DNA from: CAZPRY01 sp964589175
GTDB lineage: Bacteria > Fidelibacterota > UBA2242
Length of the DNA stretch: 64,000 bases
Assembly (NCBI GenBank): GCA_964589175.1
Contig: CAZPRY010000005.1
Span: 88,633-152,632 of the forward strand
Reading direction: 5' to 3'
Each line of letters starts with the position of its first letter. Position 1 is the stretch's first letter. The notes beneath the pieces are model-generated. The model had not been told where the DNA came from and did no database searches. It saw only the letters and a list, made by a program, of their open reading frames with translations. Positions 45,201 through 52,593 of this stretch are shown here, in pieces. Made by a program: the position numbers and the translations under genes.

Positions 45201-45687
45201 GGGCGGAATGATTGCCGGAGTTAAAAAACTGCTCGATAAAAAGAACCGCCCGATGGCCTTTCTGACCCTGGAGAGCCTGAACGGATCGGTGGAGATGCTG
45301 GCCTTTGCCAGTATTTATGAACAGTATAAAGACCTGCTCGATTTGGATTGTACCGTTTTTGTGAAAGGCCGGGTCAGCTGTCGCGGGGAAGAGGACGGCA
45401 AGATACTGATCGAGGAAATTTCGCCCCTGGACGGATTATTCAACCGCAACACAAAGAGTGTCCACGTCCGTATCAATGTGAATAAGCTGAAACCGGCCGA
45501 TATCAAAGACCTCAAGCAGCTGGCGCTGCGCTATCCCGGCGATTGCATTTTCCTGATGCACCTTTACGATCAGGAAAGCAACGGCAAGGTCGTCCGTTCG
45601 GGGAGCATCCACGTCCGGCCTGAGAAGCACTTTATCCAGAAACTGAAAGATCAGTTGGGCGGTCAGAATGTCTGGGTGGAAGGATGA
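42253..45687 (+). CDS. dnaE: DNA polymerase III alpha subunit
   Basis: The replicative polymerase. The 1144-residue C-family enzyme starts with a PHP domain (FVHLHNHSDYSLLDG, LTEHGNLF), has catalytic aspartates Asp401 and Asp403 in MPDIDIDF, GPGRGSAAGSLVAY just before, and the third acid in the FQFESSGMREY/LYRPGP region. A helix-hairpin-helix part and an OB fold (IRLGGMIAGVKK, about 980-1060) follow. It is a DnaE1-type protein. The ATG directly follows the UbiA-like stop codon, and dtd overlaps its end by four bases. Confidence 0.97.
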   Translation: MPDFVHLHNHSDYSLLDGAQTTEQLIKRVKELGMHSVALTEHGNLFSVINFYQTARKHGIKPIIGCELYVADGSRLDKKSKAEGGFGYNHLLLLAQNQIGYLNLMKLVSKGYLEGFYYRPRVDMELLKMHSEGLIAATACIQGKIQQLTIKGKIDLARAAAMELAEIFPGRFYLEVQNHSLEEEKIWYAESRKLAAELGLPRVATNDTHYSRQEHWEAHDVHFCLGTGQDLDDPDRIRYEPHEFYLKSAEEMAALFPGDDEVLENTVRIAEQCNLEIEIDQNHLPRFPIPADLPDKTADEYLARLVQEGLKERYTEIGSEIEERAAYELRVIKEMGFAGYFLIVQDFVKYAKKKGIPVGPGRGSAAGSLVAYALGITDIDPLKFNLIFERFLNPERVSMPDIDIDFCDEKRGQVIDYIRRKYGANSVTQIITFGKMKARAVIRDVGRVLKMPLPEVDRIAKMIPEGPKVTLVKALEQSKELQDVADLDASHRKLFEISQILEGMNRHASTHAAGVVIAPGELTDYVPLYKPSNGEVTTQFDMKCIDQIGLLKVDFLGLRNLTVIDNTLKMLKKRGIKVDLDTIPEDDEETLKLFGEGRTIGIFQFESSGMREYLKKLKPSGIEDLIAMNALYRPGPMEMIDDFIDRKQGRAKIEYLHPLLETILKDTYGVIVYQEQVMQIGSRVGGLSLSKADIMRRAMGKKQISVMLALKKEFVEGAQQQGLDPKVAENIYALIEKFAEYGFNRSHSAAYAVLAYRVGYLKAHYPAEFMAANLTSEMGDQKRIVILSNEVRSLGSDILPPDINYSEVYFNPENGSIRYGLNAIKNVGGKAAESIVKARKKSGPFKTFFEFVAALESKHVNRKVLESLITSGATDSLEGFRSQKYLVIDTALQYGQRIQEEINNNQVSLFQIGSKRAESVIAEPGLPATEPWPDKEKWPKERDLIGMYLSGHPLLQFKDEIESFSSYDFTEPLGKLDNSTIRLGGMIAGVKKLLDKKNRPMAFLTLESLNGSVEMLAFASIYEQYKDLLDLDCTVFVKGRVSCRGEEDGKILIEEISPLDGLFNRNTKSVHVRINVNKLKPADIKDLKQLALRYPGDCIFLMHLYDQESNGKVVRSGSIHVRPEKHFIQKLKDQLGGQNVWVEG

Positions 45688-46130
45688 TCGCCGTTTTACA
45701 AAGGGCTAAAAACGCCAGCGTGCGGGTCGATGGCGAAGTTACCGGCCGGATCGATGCGGGGCTCGTAATTCTGCTGGGCGTATGCAATCAGGATTCCGAG
45801 AAGGATGCCGATTACCTGGCCGGCAAAATTTCGGGACTGCGCATTTTCGAGGACGAAACCGGCAAAATGAATCTCTCCGTCAAAGAAGTCGGCGGCGGCG
45901 CGCTGGTCATTTCCCAGTTCACCCTTTGCGGGGATTGGCGCAAAGGCCGGCGGCCCAGCTTTACCGGAGCGGCCGCACCGGAAATTGCCGAACGCCTGTA
46001 CCGCTATTTCATGGAACGCCTGCAGCGTGAAGAGGTACCGGTGCAATCCGGCATATTCGGCGCCATGATGGAAGTGCAATTGATCAATAATGGACCGGTG
46101 ACTTTTGTGCTGGACAGTAAAACAGTTTGA
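45684..46130 (+). CDS. dtd: D-aminoacyl-tRNA deacylase
   Basis: Removes D-amino acids (and glycine from tRNA-Ala) from mischarged tRNA. The 148 residues are the usual length and contain both signature motifs, SQFTL (ISQFTLCGDW) and the cross-subunit NNGPVTF near the C-terminus. ATGA overlap with dnaE. Confidence 0.96.
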   Translation: MIAVLQRAKNASVRVDGEVTGRIDAGLVILLGVCNQDSEKDADYLAGKISGLRIFEDETGKMNLSVKEVGGGALVISQFTLCGDWRKGRRPSFTGAAAPEIAERLYRYFMERLQREEVPVQSGIFGAMMEVQLINNGPVTFVLDSKTV

Positions 46131-46136
46131 CGCCTA

Positions 46137-46856
46137 ATGAGGAAAGCAGGCAGCCAATACAAATTGCCGATTCCCGACTGGCCCGAGGATGAACGTCCGC
46201 GGGAAAAACTGATGACGCTCGGACCTTTTAAACTGACCGATACGGAATTGCTGGCAATTCTCCTGCGCACCGGCACGGGCGGCCACTCGGCCGTGGATAC
46301 GGCCCGGGAGCTGATCCGGGCGGCGGGTGGTCTGGCTAAACTGGCCGAAATGAACTATCACGACATCACGAATTTGAAGATCAAAGGCATCGGTAATACG
46401 AAAGCCGTCACGATTGCGGCCGCCATTCAGCTTGGCCGGCGCATTCAGTCCGACAGCGCCCAGACAGGCGATCAGATCATTAACAGCGCCGAGGTGGTAG
46501 CCCGTATTTTCGGACCGCGCCTGCGGGATCTGAAAAAGGAAATTTTCATGGTTGTCATGCTTGCCAGCAACAATAAATTATTGAAAAGCAGTGTAATCTC
46601 CGAAGGGGTGCTGAATGCTTCGGTAGTGACGCCGCGCGAGGTGTTCCGAGAAGCGCTTCTGGCAACGGCGGCGGCCGTGATCCTGATTCACAATCATCCC
46701 AGCGGTAATCTGGAGCCAAGCCAGGAAGATATTCGTATTACCCGGCAGATGGTCAGCAGCGGAAACGCCATGAATATCCCGGTACTGGATCATGTGATTA
46801 TCGGTGGTGCCGGCTATACGAGTCTCGCTGACAGAGGGCTGCTGACTGCAGCCTAG
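46137..46856 (+). CDS. radC: RadC/JAB-domain protein
   Basis: A 239-residue RadC-family protein: an N-terminal HhH-like part (LTDTELLAILLRTG, KIKGIGNTKA) and a JAB/MPN metal site with IHNHPSGNLEPSQED and the later LDHVIIG. The old link to DNA repair is doubtful; function is uncertain. It starts six bases after dtd and ends the prmC-radC run. Confidence 0.94.
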   Translation: MRKAGSQYKLPIPDWPEDERPREKLMTLGPFKLTDTELLAILLRTGTGGHSAVDTARELIRAAGGLAKLAEMNYHDITNLKIKGIGNTKAVTIAAAIQLGRRIQSDSAQTGDQIINSAEVVARIFGPRLRDLKKEIFMVVMLASNNKLLKSSVISEGVLNASVVTPREVFREALLATAAAVILIHNHPSGNLEPSQEDIRITRQMVSSGNAMNIPVLDHVIIGGAGYTSLADRGLLTAA

Positions 46857-46974
46857 ATATTTAAAAAAAATCGATAGACTGAGCTAAGGAAATGTCAACG
46901 ATTCTCATTGATAAATAATAAATAGATTATAAATTCCAGCATGTCTTCAGTAAGAATTTGTTAGGAGATTCCGA

Positions 46975-48231
46975 ATGAATCTAAACGATAAAAATGTTTT
47001 ACGAAATTACATGGAAACCACGGCCGATAGCCTGCTTTTTCCGATGTTGGCCGAGCTCTACATCCGCGAAGGAGAAATCGATGAAGCCATTCAGACCTGC
47101 CGCGAGGGCCTGCAGAAAAATCCGCAGCTGGCGGCCGGTTACTATATGTGGGCTCTGGCGGATATAAAGGCCGGCATTGTCGATAGCGGCATTGTCCATT
47201 TGAAACAGGTTATAAAGAGAGACCCCGGTTTCCTGGAAGCCTACCGTAAACTGGTGCAGTACGGCGAGGGCACGCTCGATCCCCGCCGTCTGGCCGAATA
47301 CTATGCGAAAATTGTTGCCCTGGATCCGATGGATGACAATGCGCCGCAAATCGTCCAGCGCCTGAAAAAAGGTATTGCGGCTTTCTCCCAAGACGGTCAG
47401 ACTGCCCGTCCTTCCGCTGCCCAAACGCCGGAACCGCCTCAGCAAGAAGATGTTCCTCAGGTTCAGTATGAAGTGCCCGCCCCGGAGATTGTCGAAGCTC
47501 CTGTCTATGAAACCCGGGATCATGCCGGCAATCTGCCGGATTTCAACGATGAACCGGTCGCATCTGCGAACGAAATTCTCACCGAGGAAAATTCGCATCT
47601 GGGACCCATGGAAACCGAGGTAGAAACGCCCGTTGAGGAAGTTCGCCCGGAAGCGGAGGAAGAAACCGTGACGGCCGGTGAACCGGTACAAGTGGACGAA
47701 ACTCCTGCGCCGGAACTTACCGATGTGGAACAGAATCTCAGCGACATGTTTCGTAAACTTCGTACCCGGTCGCTGGAAGAATTGCAGAGCGAGAGCTGGG
47801 TGGCGGCGCTCGTTCCCGATCCGGCGCCAAAGAAAGAAGACCCGAATCCTTCAGCCGGTCCGAATCGGTTCCGGATGGAAGATTCGATTGTCGATGAACC
47901 GGTCATCGATGCCGCCGACCTGATGATGGAATCCTCCGATTACGATGCCGAAGAAGAGGGCGAACCGGAAGCGGACTCCACGATAACCCAAGCAACGCCG
48001 GCCGCATCAAAACCGGCGCGTAAATCCGCTTCGAAAAAATCGGCCGCGAACAGCGAAAGGGTCGAACTGAAAATTCCGATCCCAACCCTCACCCTGGTAG
48101 AGGTCCTGAAGAAACAGGGATTGTACGACCAAGCCCTCCAGGTGCTCAATGTTCTGGAAGCTAAATCCAAGGATGTAGAGCGAGTTCAGAGCATGCGTGC
48201 GGAGATTATGGACCTCAAAGCCCGGGAATAA
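46975..48231 (+). CDS. TPR protein with acidic disordered linker
   Basis: A 418-residue cytoplasmic protein without signal peptide. Three TPR-like helical hairpins fill residues 1-130 (LFPMLAELYIREGEIDEAI, AAGYYMWALADIKAG, FLEAYRKLVQYG). Residues about 140-350 are Pro/Glu/Asp/Ala-rich low-complexity sequence, probably disordered. A short basic patch (KPARKSASKKSA) then leads into a final TPR-like hairpin (LTLVEVLKKQGLYDQALQVL). Similar proteins are scattered in FCB genomes with no known role. TTAGGAGA precedes the ATG; the 118-nt gap upstream is AT-rich. Confidence 0.75.
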   Translation: MNLNDKNVLRNYMETTADSLLFPMLAELYIREGEIDEAIQTCREGLQKNPQLAAGYYMWALADIKAGIVDSGIVHLKQVIKRDPGFLEAYRKLVQYGEGTLDPRRLAEYYAKIVALDPMDDNAPQIVQRLKKGIAAFSQDGQTARPSAAQTPEPPQQEDVPQVQYEVPAPEIVEAPVYETRDHAGNLPDFNDEPVASANEILTEENSHLGPMETEVETPVEEVRPEAEEETVTAGEPVQVDETPAPELTDVEQNLSDMFRKLRTRSLEELQSESWVAALVPDPAPKKEDPNPSAGPNRFRMEDSIVDEPVIDAADLMMESSDYDAEEEGEPEADSTITQATPAASKPARKSASKKSAANSERVELKIPIPTLTLVEVLKKQGLYDQALQVLNVLEAKSKDVERVQSMRAEIMDLKARE

Positions 48232-48279
48232 GACGATTCACTTCCGGGAGCGAAACGGCGCTTCGCAGTTATATTAATC

Positions 48280-48696
48280 TTATTTTGGAAATATCTGAAT
48301 TTCAAGCGAGAATTCGGCCGTTTTGGAAAGCATGGCCGAGACGCTGCAATACTTATCGTGCGATAAGTGCACGGCTTTGTGAATTTTTTCCTCATCCAGA
48401 TCCCTGCCCCGGAACGCATAGATCATATGAATCCGGGTGAAAACTTTGGGATGCTCCGCCGCGCGTTCGGCCGTGATCCGGATTGAAAAATGGTCCACTT
48501 CGACACGCATTTTCTGCAGAATGGTTTGTACGTCGATGCCGGTACAGCCGCCCAGGCCCATCAGCACCATTTCCATCGGAGAACTGGCCCCTTCACTACC
48601 GCCGAATTGCTTACGGGTATCTATGACGACCCAGTGCCCGGTGTCACCCCTGGCGGCGAACGTCGAGTCCTTGATACGATCAATAATTACTTCCAT
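48280..48696 (-). CDS. OsmC/YhfA-family protein
   Basis: A 138-residue OsmC-fold protein with the two conserved cysteines, in LMGLGGCTGIDV and SHDKYCSVSAML. OsmC/Ohr relatives reduce organic peroxides; the YhfA branch, which this resembles, has no proven substrate. AAAGGGG precedes the ATG, 15 nt after the DUF1858 stop. Together with the neighbouring DUF1858, ECF sigma, anti-sigma and disulfide oxidoreductase genes it suggests a thiol-redox group. Confidence 0.88.
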   Translation of the reverse strand: MEVIIDRIKDSTFAARGDTGHWVVIDTRKQFGGSEGASSPMEMVLMGLGGCTGIDVQTILQKMRVEVDHFSIRITAERAAEHPKVFTRIHMIYAFRGRDLDEEKIHKAVHLSHDKYCSVSAMLSKTAEFSLEIQIFPK

Positions 48697-48711
48697 AATC
48701 CCCTTTCTGTT

Positions 48712-48909
48712 CTACTCTTGGATCAGCCGGTTCAATTTCGTAATGATTCCGTCAAGATTATCGATTCCCTTTTCGCGGGCCTGCTCTTCAAGCGTTCCCC
48801 ATAGCGCCTCGCCGCAGGCGACGCAGGTGATGCCGTAATCTTTTAACGGCTTGACCAACTGCGGGTAGTGCATGACGATATCTTCGATGTAGGTATCTTT
48901 TTGTATCAA
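48712..48909 (-). CDS. DUF1858 protein with a CxxC motif
   Basis: A 65-residue domain-only protein. The opening IQKDTYIEDIVMHYPQLVKPLKDYGI and the CVAC pair (Cys29, Cys32) mark DUF1858, the redox-disulfide domain also found near hybrid-cluster proteins. The start is a TTG, supported by homology at the first residues; no good ribosome-binding site is visible, and the next upstream in-frame codons include a stop. Confidence 0.85.
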   Translation of the reverse strand: MIQKDTYIEDIVMHYPQLVKPLKDYGITCVACGEALWGTLEEQAREKGIDNLDGIITKLNRLIQE

Positions 48910-48972
48910 TTTAGGTCACATTTTTTTAGGTTGAAAATCGAAGCGTAAAAAATAGTTGGATAGGGCGGGAAA

Positions 48973-49215
48973 TTATTTGTTTTCCGGGAGTTTCAGATTG
49001 AGCGTAAAGAAGAGTTTTTTGCATACGCTGTCCGGCAGGTCCTCGCAATTGTCGACGCGTTTATAGATTTCGACGGTCTTTTTGATTTTATCGATGTAAA
49101 TCTCGCAGTTGCGGCATTTTTCCATGTGTTCGCGGATCATCCGGCAAGGAGTTGAATCCAGATCGCCGCCGAGGTAGTTGCAGACCTCTTTGATCAGTTC
49201 ATCGTTACATTTCAT
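48973..49215 (-). CDS. ZAS-type zinc-finger anti-sigma factor
   Basis: An 80-residue protein whose core HMEKCRNC (His30, Cys34, Cys37) is the HxxxCxxC motif of zinc anti-sigma domains, with further cysteines at 3, 12 and 24. There is no transmembrane helix, so it is soluble, as in the redox-sensing RsrA rather than membrane anti-sigmas. It begins in an ATGA overlap with the sigma gene. Thiol-controlled release of the sigma is plausible but inferred. Confidence 0.88.
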   Translation of the reverse strand: MKCNDELIKEVCNYLGGDLDSTPCRMIREHMEKCRNCEIYIDKIKKTVEIYKRVDNCEDLPDSVCKKLFFTLNLKLPENK

Positions 49216-49805
49216 GCCAATCCCTCTGCGTGTACGACTCCTTCGAGCTTCTCTTTCAGGAAGTTCCGGGCTCGCATCAAGCGGATTTTGGTGTTGGAGA
49301 CCGATATCTGCAAGATTTTACTGGTTTCATCGGTGGACAGTTCGTGCAAATCCCGCAAGATAAAAACCGTCTTATATATGTCAGGTAATTCTTCTATGGC
49401 TTTGTCCAATTTCTCTTTAAAGTGTTTTTCCCGGATAATATCGAAATCGATATCCGGCCATTCCTCACCCGGGAAGCTGCTGATCTTTCCGATGTTGGGG
49501 TCGTCGAGCGATACATGCTGATATTTCCGGGGTTTGGATTTCAATTTGCGCAGGCTGATGTTGATTGCCACACGGTAGAGCCAGGTATAGAAGGAAGATT
49601 TCCCCTGGAATTGCCGGATCTTTTTTAACATTGTCAAAAAAGTTTCCTGAAGAACATCTTCAGCGTCCTGTTCGGTGCCGGTCAGTCGCAGACCCAGATG
49701 ATAAATCCGCATGCTGTACCGGTTGACGAGTTCGGAGAGCGCCAGCTGATTGCCGGCCTGCGCTTGCCGTACGAGTTCCTGCTCTTGTTCGTAATTGTCA
49801 TCCAA
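49212..49805 (-). CDS. ECF RNA polymerase sigma factor
   Basis: A 197-residue sigma70-family protein with region 2 (LVNRYSMRIYHLGLRLTG, DAEDVLQETFLTM, FYTWLYRVAINI) and region 4 (LPDIYKTVFILRDLHELST, ISVSNTKIRLMRARNFL). The start is taken as TTG; no strong ribosome-binding site is seen. A 12-bp palindrome stands about 11 nt upstream. Its overlap with the anti-sigma gene shows a classic sigma/anti-sigma pair. The target genes are unknown; the redox genes on either side are candidates. Confidence 0.93.
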   Translation of the reverse strand: MDDNYEQEQELVRQAQAGNQLALSELVNRYSMRIYHLGLRLTGTEQDAEDVLQETFLTMLKKIRQFQGKSSFYTWLYRVAINISLRKLKSKPRKYQHVSLDDPNIGKISSFPGEEWPDIDFDIIREKHFKEKLDKAIEELPDIYKTVFILRDLHELSTDETSKILQISVSNTKIRLMRARNFLKEKLEGVVHAEGLA

Positions 49806-49816
49806 AGTATCGGAAT

Positions 49817-49828
49817 TTACAAATGTAA
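49817..49828. promoter_or_regulatory. Palindrome in the leader of the ECF sigma gene
   Basis: TTACA and TGTAA flank two bases (TTACAAATGTAA), 11 nt before the sigma start codon, in a 68-nt AT-rich gap. It could be an operator overlapping the ribosome-binding region; five-base arms can also occur by chance. Confidence 0.3.
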
Positions 49829-49873
49829 TGACAAAAAACCAGCAAGATATATAACGATTTTAAAGAACGTGTC

Positions 49874-50518
49874 TTATGCGATACTCTGCATAATTTTATC
49901 GACGACCATTTTTTCCGGAACGGCTCCCTCGACAGACCATTTTTCGTTGATAACCGATTTGGGTACCCCGCGCACTGCATATTTTTGTCCCAGGTGCGGA
50001 AATTCGGTGGCTTCGACCATATCGGCTGTGATGTTCTCATTGACCAGTGCCAGGCGATGGGCTGTACGCACGGCGGCCGGGCAGTAAGGACAGGTCGGCG
50101 TGACGAAGACCTGGATGTGAACCGGTTTCTGGATGGCCTGGACTTCGCGCAGGATATCCTCGGAAAAACCGTGATTGTTCCTGGAAACATCCAGAATGTC
50201 TTCCAGCACGGAGGTGAATTCGTAACCCGACGGAATCCCGTAGAATTTAATCCGGGAGTTGGGCTTGGCGGCGTTGGAAACGACAATGGCCGGGATTTTG
50301 TCCACGCCGAGCTGCTCGGCCAATTTCCGATCTGCGATAAAATCGTGTGTTTCGAGCGTGAGCTTGTCGGTTAAGGCGGCCAGTTCTTCGAGAAGCTGAC
50401 GGGTTTCCTTGCAGTACTGGCACTCCATCGCCTGCGTAAAATAAATCAATTTGACACCCTCTTCCATCTCGGAGAGCATTTCGCGAACGTACTTTTGGTT
50501 TTCTTCATTCAGAAACAT
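49874..50518 (-). CDS. Protein disulfide oxidoreductase (tandem thioredoxin fold)
   Basis: A 214-residue PDO/glutaredoxin-like protein. Two thioredoxin folds each carry an active-site CxxC: CQYC (33-36) and CPYC (143-146), followed by cis-proline segments KIPAIVV and GVPKSVI. PDOs form, break or shuffle disulfides and can accept electrons from thioredoxin reductase. TTAGGAGA precedes the ATG. It lies 68 nt upstream of the ECF sigma gene on the same strand and may be co-transcribed. Confidence 0.93.
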   Translation of the reverse strand: MFLNEENQKYVREMLSEMEEGVKLIYFTQAMECQYCKETRQLLEELAALTDKLTLETHDFIADRKLAEQLGVDKIPAIVVSNAAKPNSRIKFYGIPSGYEFTSVLEDILDVSRNNHGFSEDILREVQAIQKPVHIQVFVTPTCPYCPAAVRTAHRLALVNENITADMVEATEFPHLGQKYAVRGVPKSVINEKWSVEGAVPEKMVVDKIMQSIA

Positions 50519-50662
50519 TTCGGTCTCCTAATTTTCGTTTACGTTTCTTAGATATGCCTGCTTGCCGACCGTTACATCCGGATTTCCGGATCGGATCGAA
50601 ATCTCATTTGCGGGTCGGTTGAAGGGACCTCGCGGTTGTCTCGGCCCGGCCGAGAGAATATT

Positions 50663-50691
50663 TTGACATTCGGGGCATATAGTTGTATTTT
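50663..50691 (+). promoter_or_regulatory. Promoter of the deacetylase operon
   Basis: TTGACA (50663-50668), a 17-nt spacer and TATTTT (50686-50691) lie 16 nt before the ATG at 50708. The same bases also fit the Bacteroidota form (TTTG, 20 nt, TAnnTTTG at 50686-50693), so this site alone does not tell which sigma type is used. Confidence 0.65.
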
Positions 50692-50707
50692 TGCGGTGAG
50701 AAATTGT

Positions 50708-51871
50708 ATGAAGCGTATCCGATACCCAAGCAAACCGCTGCGGACCGCATGGAAGCGCATACGGGATGAACTCCGCCTCCGCACGGCCTTCATTTTACTG
50801 ATTGTGGCCGTGATCGCGGTAATCGGATTGGTGGTCCGGTACTACGCTAAAACGGAGCGGGATGTGATTCTGGAGCGGGGACGCTATCTGCTGAATACGT
50901 GCATCAAGCACGCCATCATCAATTCGGGTTTTAAGGAAATCCGGGCGGAATCGGGTCCCGGGAATCAGTTGTCACTGGCTTTCTCCTATGGAGGCGATCG
51001 GTCCATGCAATCCATCACGGATATCGTCACTATCAAACTGCGGCAGCACGAATTCGGCATTATAGGTACGCATGCGCTGGAGGATCGTGAAGGCCTGATC
51101 TTCTTTGTCGACTTCCAGGGCCGGCCGGTCGGCACGCTGACTTTCCTTCCGGCCGGAACCAAAGGTAAAATTGAAATTGCCGAACCCCGGGTCAGCAGGC
51201 GCCCGCTGCTGGTAATAATTATCGATGATTTCGGCTACAGCAATAACGGTGTAGTCGGCGGATTTCTGAAATTGCCGGCGGCGATCACGGTTTCCGTCAT
51301 TCCGGGACACCAGTACTCCCGTTGGACGGCGAGCGAGGCGCAAAAAGCCGGCAAAGAGATCATGATCCATATGCCGATGGAATCGGAAATCGCGGAAATG
51401 AATCACGGGGAAGACCAGTTCATGCTTCGGATTCGGCATAGTAACTATGAGATCGAACAACGTATCCAGGCCGCAGTCATGGAGCTTCCCGAGGCGGTCG
51501 GCATGAACAATCACATGGGATCGCTTGCCACGGCTGACCGTCTGATCATGGAGAAGGTGATGATCAGCCTGAGGAATCGCGGTCTCTACTTCATCGACAG
51601 CCTGACTTCTCCCAAGAGTATTGCCTACGAAGTGGCCCGGGAAAATGGCGTGGCGGCGGCCGTACGTACGGTATTCCTTGATAATAATAGAGATAAGAGC
51701 GAAATTCAGGCGCAATTTGAAAAAGTGATCCGAATCGCCGAAAAACACCGTAAAGCGGTTGCCGTCGGGCATGTTTATCCGCAGACGCTGGAAGTACTGC
51801 AATATCTGCTGGAAAGTGGTAAATTAGCGGGCGTTGAGTTGATGTTTGCATCGCAAATTGTAACAGGGTGA
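50708..51871 (+). CDS. Divergent polysaccharide deacetylase family protein
   Basis: A 387-residue protein with one N-terminal transmembrane helix (about 25-43, FILLIVAVIAVIGLVV) and a periplasmic NodB-like domain of the divergent PF04748 (YibQ) type: LLVIIIDDFGYSNN, ITVSVIPG, IMIHMPME, GMNNHMGS and VGHVYP. These proteins remodel cell-wall or surface glycans; activity is rarely tested. The ATG at 50708 agrees with the promoter and a GGTGAG site; a longer frame would start upstream of the promoter. It overlaps the next gene by four bases. Confidence 0.88.
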   Translation: MKRIRYPSKPLRTAWKRIRDELRLRTAFILLIVAVIAVIGLVVRYYAKTERDVILERGRYLLNTCIKHAIINSGFKEIRAESGPGNQLSLAFSYGGDRSMQSITDIVTIKLRQHEFGIIGTHALEDREGLIFFVDFQGRPVGTLTFLPAGTKGKIEIAEPRVSRRPLLVIIIDDFGYSNNGVVGGFLKLPAAITVSVIPGHQYSRWTASEAQKAGKEIMIHMPMESEIAEMNHGEDQFMLRIRHSNYEIEQRIQAAVMELPEAVGMNNHMGSLATADRLIMEKVMISLRNRGLYFIDSLTSPKSIAYEVARENGVAAAVRTVFLDNNRDKSEIQAQFEKVIRIAEKHRKAVAVGHVYPQTLEVLQYLLESGKLAGVELMFASQIVTG

Positions 51872-52572
51872 CCCAGGCCATGGCCGAGCTTGAAATAAAT
51901 TTCGATCCGTTTATCAGCCTGCGCAGACAGGTGAGAACGCCCCTGACCAATCCGCTGCATCTGGTCAGTTTTATCGAGGCGGCCGGTGTTCCGGGACTGA
52001 GCTACACTTACCATCCGGAAGCGGATGATGAAGATGATCTGGCGCTGCTGCCTTCGATGACGGGTTCCCGAATCAACGTGCGCGTTTTTCCGGACGCAGA
52101 ATCCATCGAGAAGGTGCTTTCCCTGAAACCCGACATGATTACGTTAATCGGGAAAGATGGCCATGAGCATGCCCTGGAAATGACTTCAGTGAATTTGAAA
52201 GAGCTTCTCGAGCCGATTTTAGCGAAGGAAGAGTTTGCTGTTAGCGTTCGCGTCCGGCCGGATGTCCGTGAATTGAAGCTGGTCTATCAACTTGGTGTGG
52301 ATGAGGTTGAAATCGCGACTAATCATTTGGCGGGTATTTCATCGCATGCCGGATTTGTGCGGCAATTGAGCCAGTTGGTCCACATCATCCGGGTCGGCCA
52401 GAAGAACAACCTGGCGATCTCTGCGGGTGGAAACCTGGACCGGCGACTGATCACGGAACTGTTAAAAGTGGTGGATCTCGATTTTATCAGCGTCGATGAC
52501 GCCCTGCTTTCCCAGGCTTTAATGCTGGGATTCGAGAACGCCCTGCAAAATTTAATCGAGTGTATGGAGTAA
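51868..52572 (+). CDS. PdxJ-like TIM-barrel protein, catalytic residues apparently lost
   Basis: A 234-residue protein that aligns over its length with pyridoxine 5'-phosphate synthase: LVSFIEAAGVPGLSYTY, INVRVFPDAESIEKVLSLKPDMITLI, FAVSVRVRPDVRELK, GVDEVEIATNHLA, LAISAGGNLDRRLI, LDFISVDDALLSQAL. From memory of the E. coli enzyme, the His/Arg of HLREDRR is replaced around TYHPEADD, the Glu of LNLEMA by VRVF, and the His of NAGHG by AGGN. It may therefore have another activity. The GTG start overlaps the deacetylase stop (GTGA); an ATG four codons later is also possible. Confidence 0.75.
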   Translation: MTQAMAELEINFDPFISLRRQVRTPLTNPLHLVSFIEAAGVPGLSYTYHPEADDEDDLALLPSMTGSRINVRVFPDAESIEKVLSLKPDMITLIGKDGHEHALEMTSVNLKELLEPILAKEEFAVSVRVRPDVRELKLVYQLGVDEVEIATNHLAGISSHAGFVRQLSQLVHIIRVGQKNNLAISAGGNLDRRLITELLKVVDLDFISVDDALLSQALMLGFENALQNLIECME

Positions 52573-52593
52573 AACCTAAAGGAGATGAACTGA

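Noticed and set aside
50662..50693. Proof of a Bacteroidota-type promoter
   Set aside because: The site fits both TTTG/TAnnTTTG and TTGACA/TATTTT, and other promoters in the window fit only the second.
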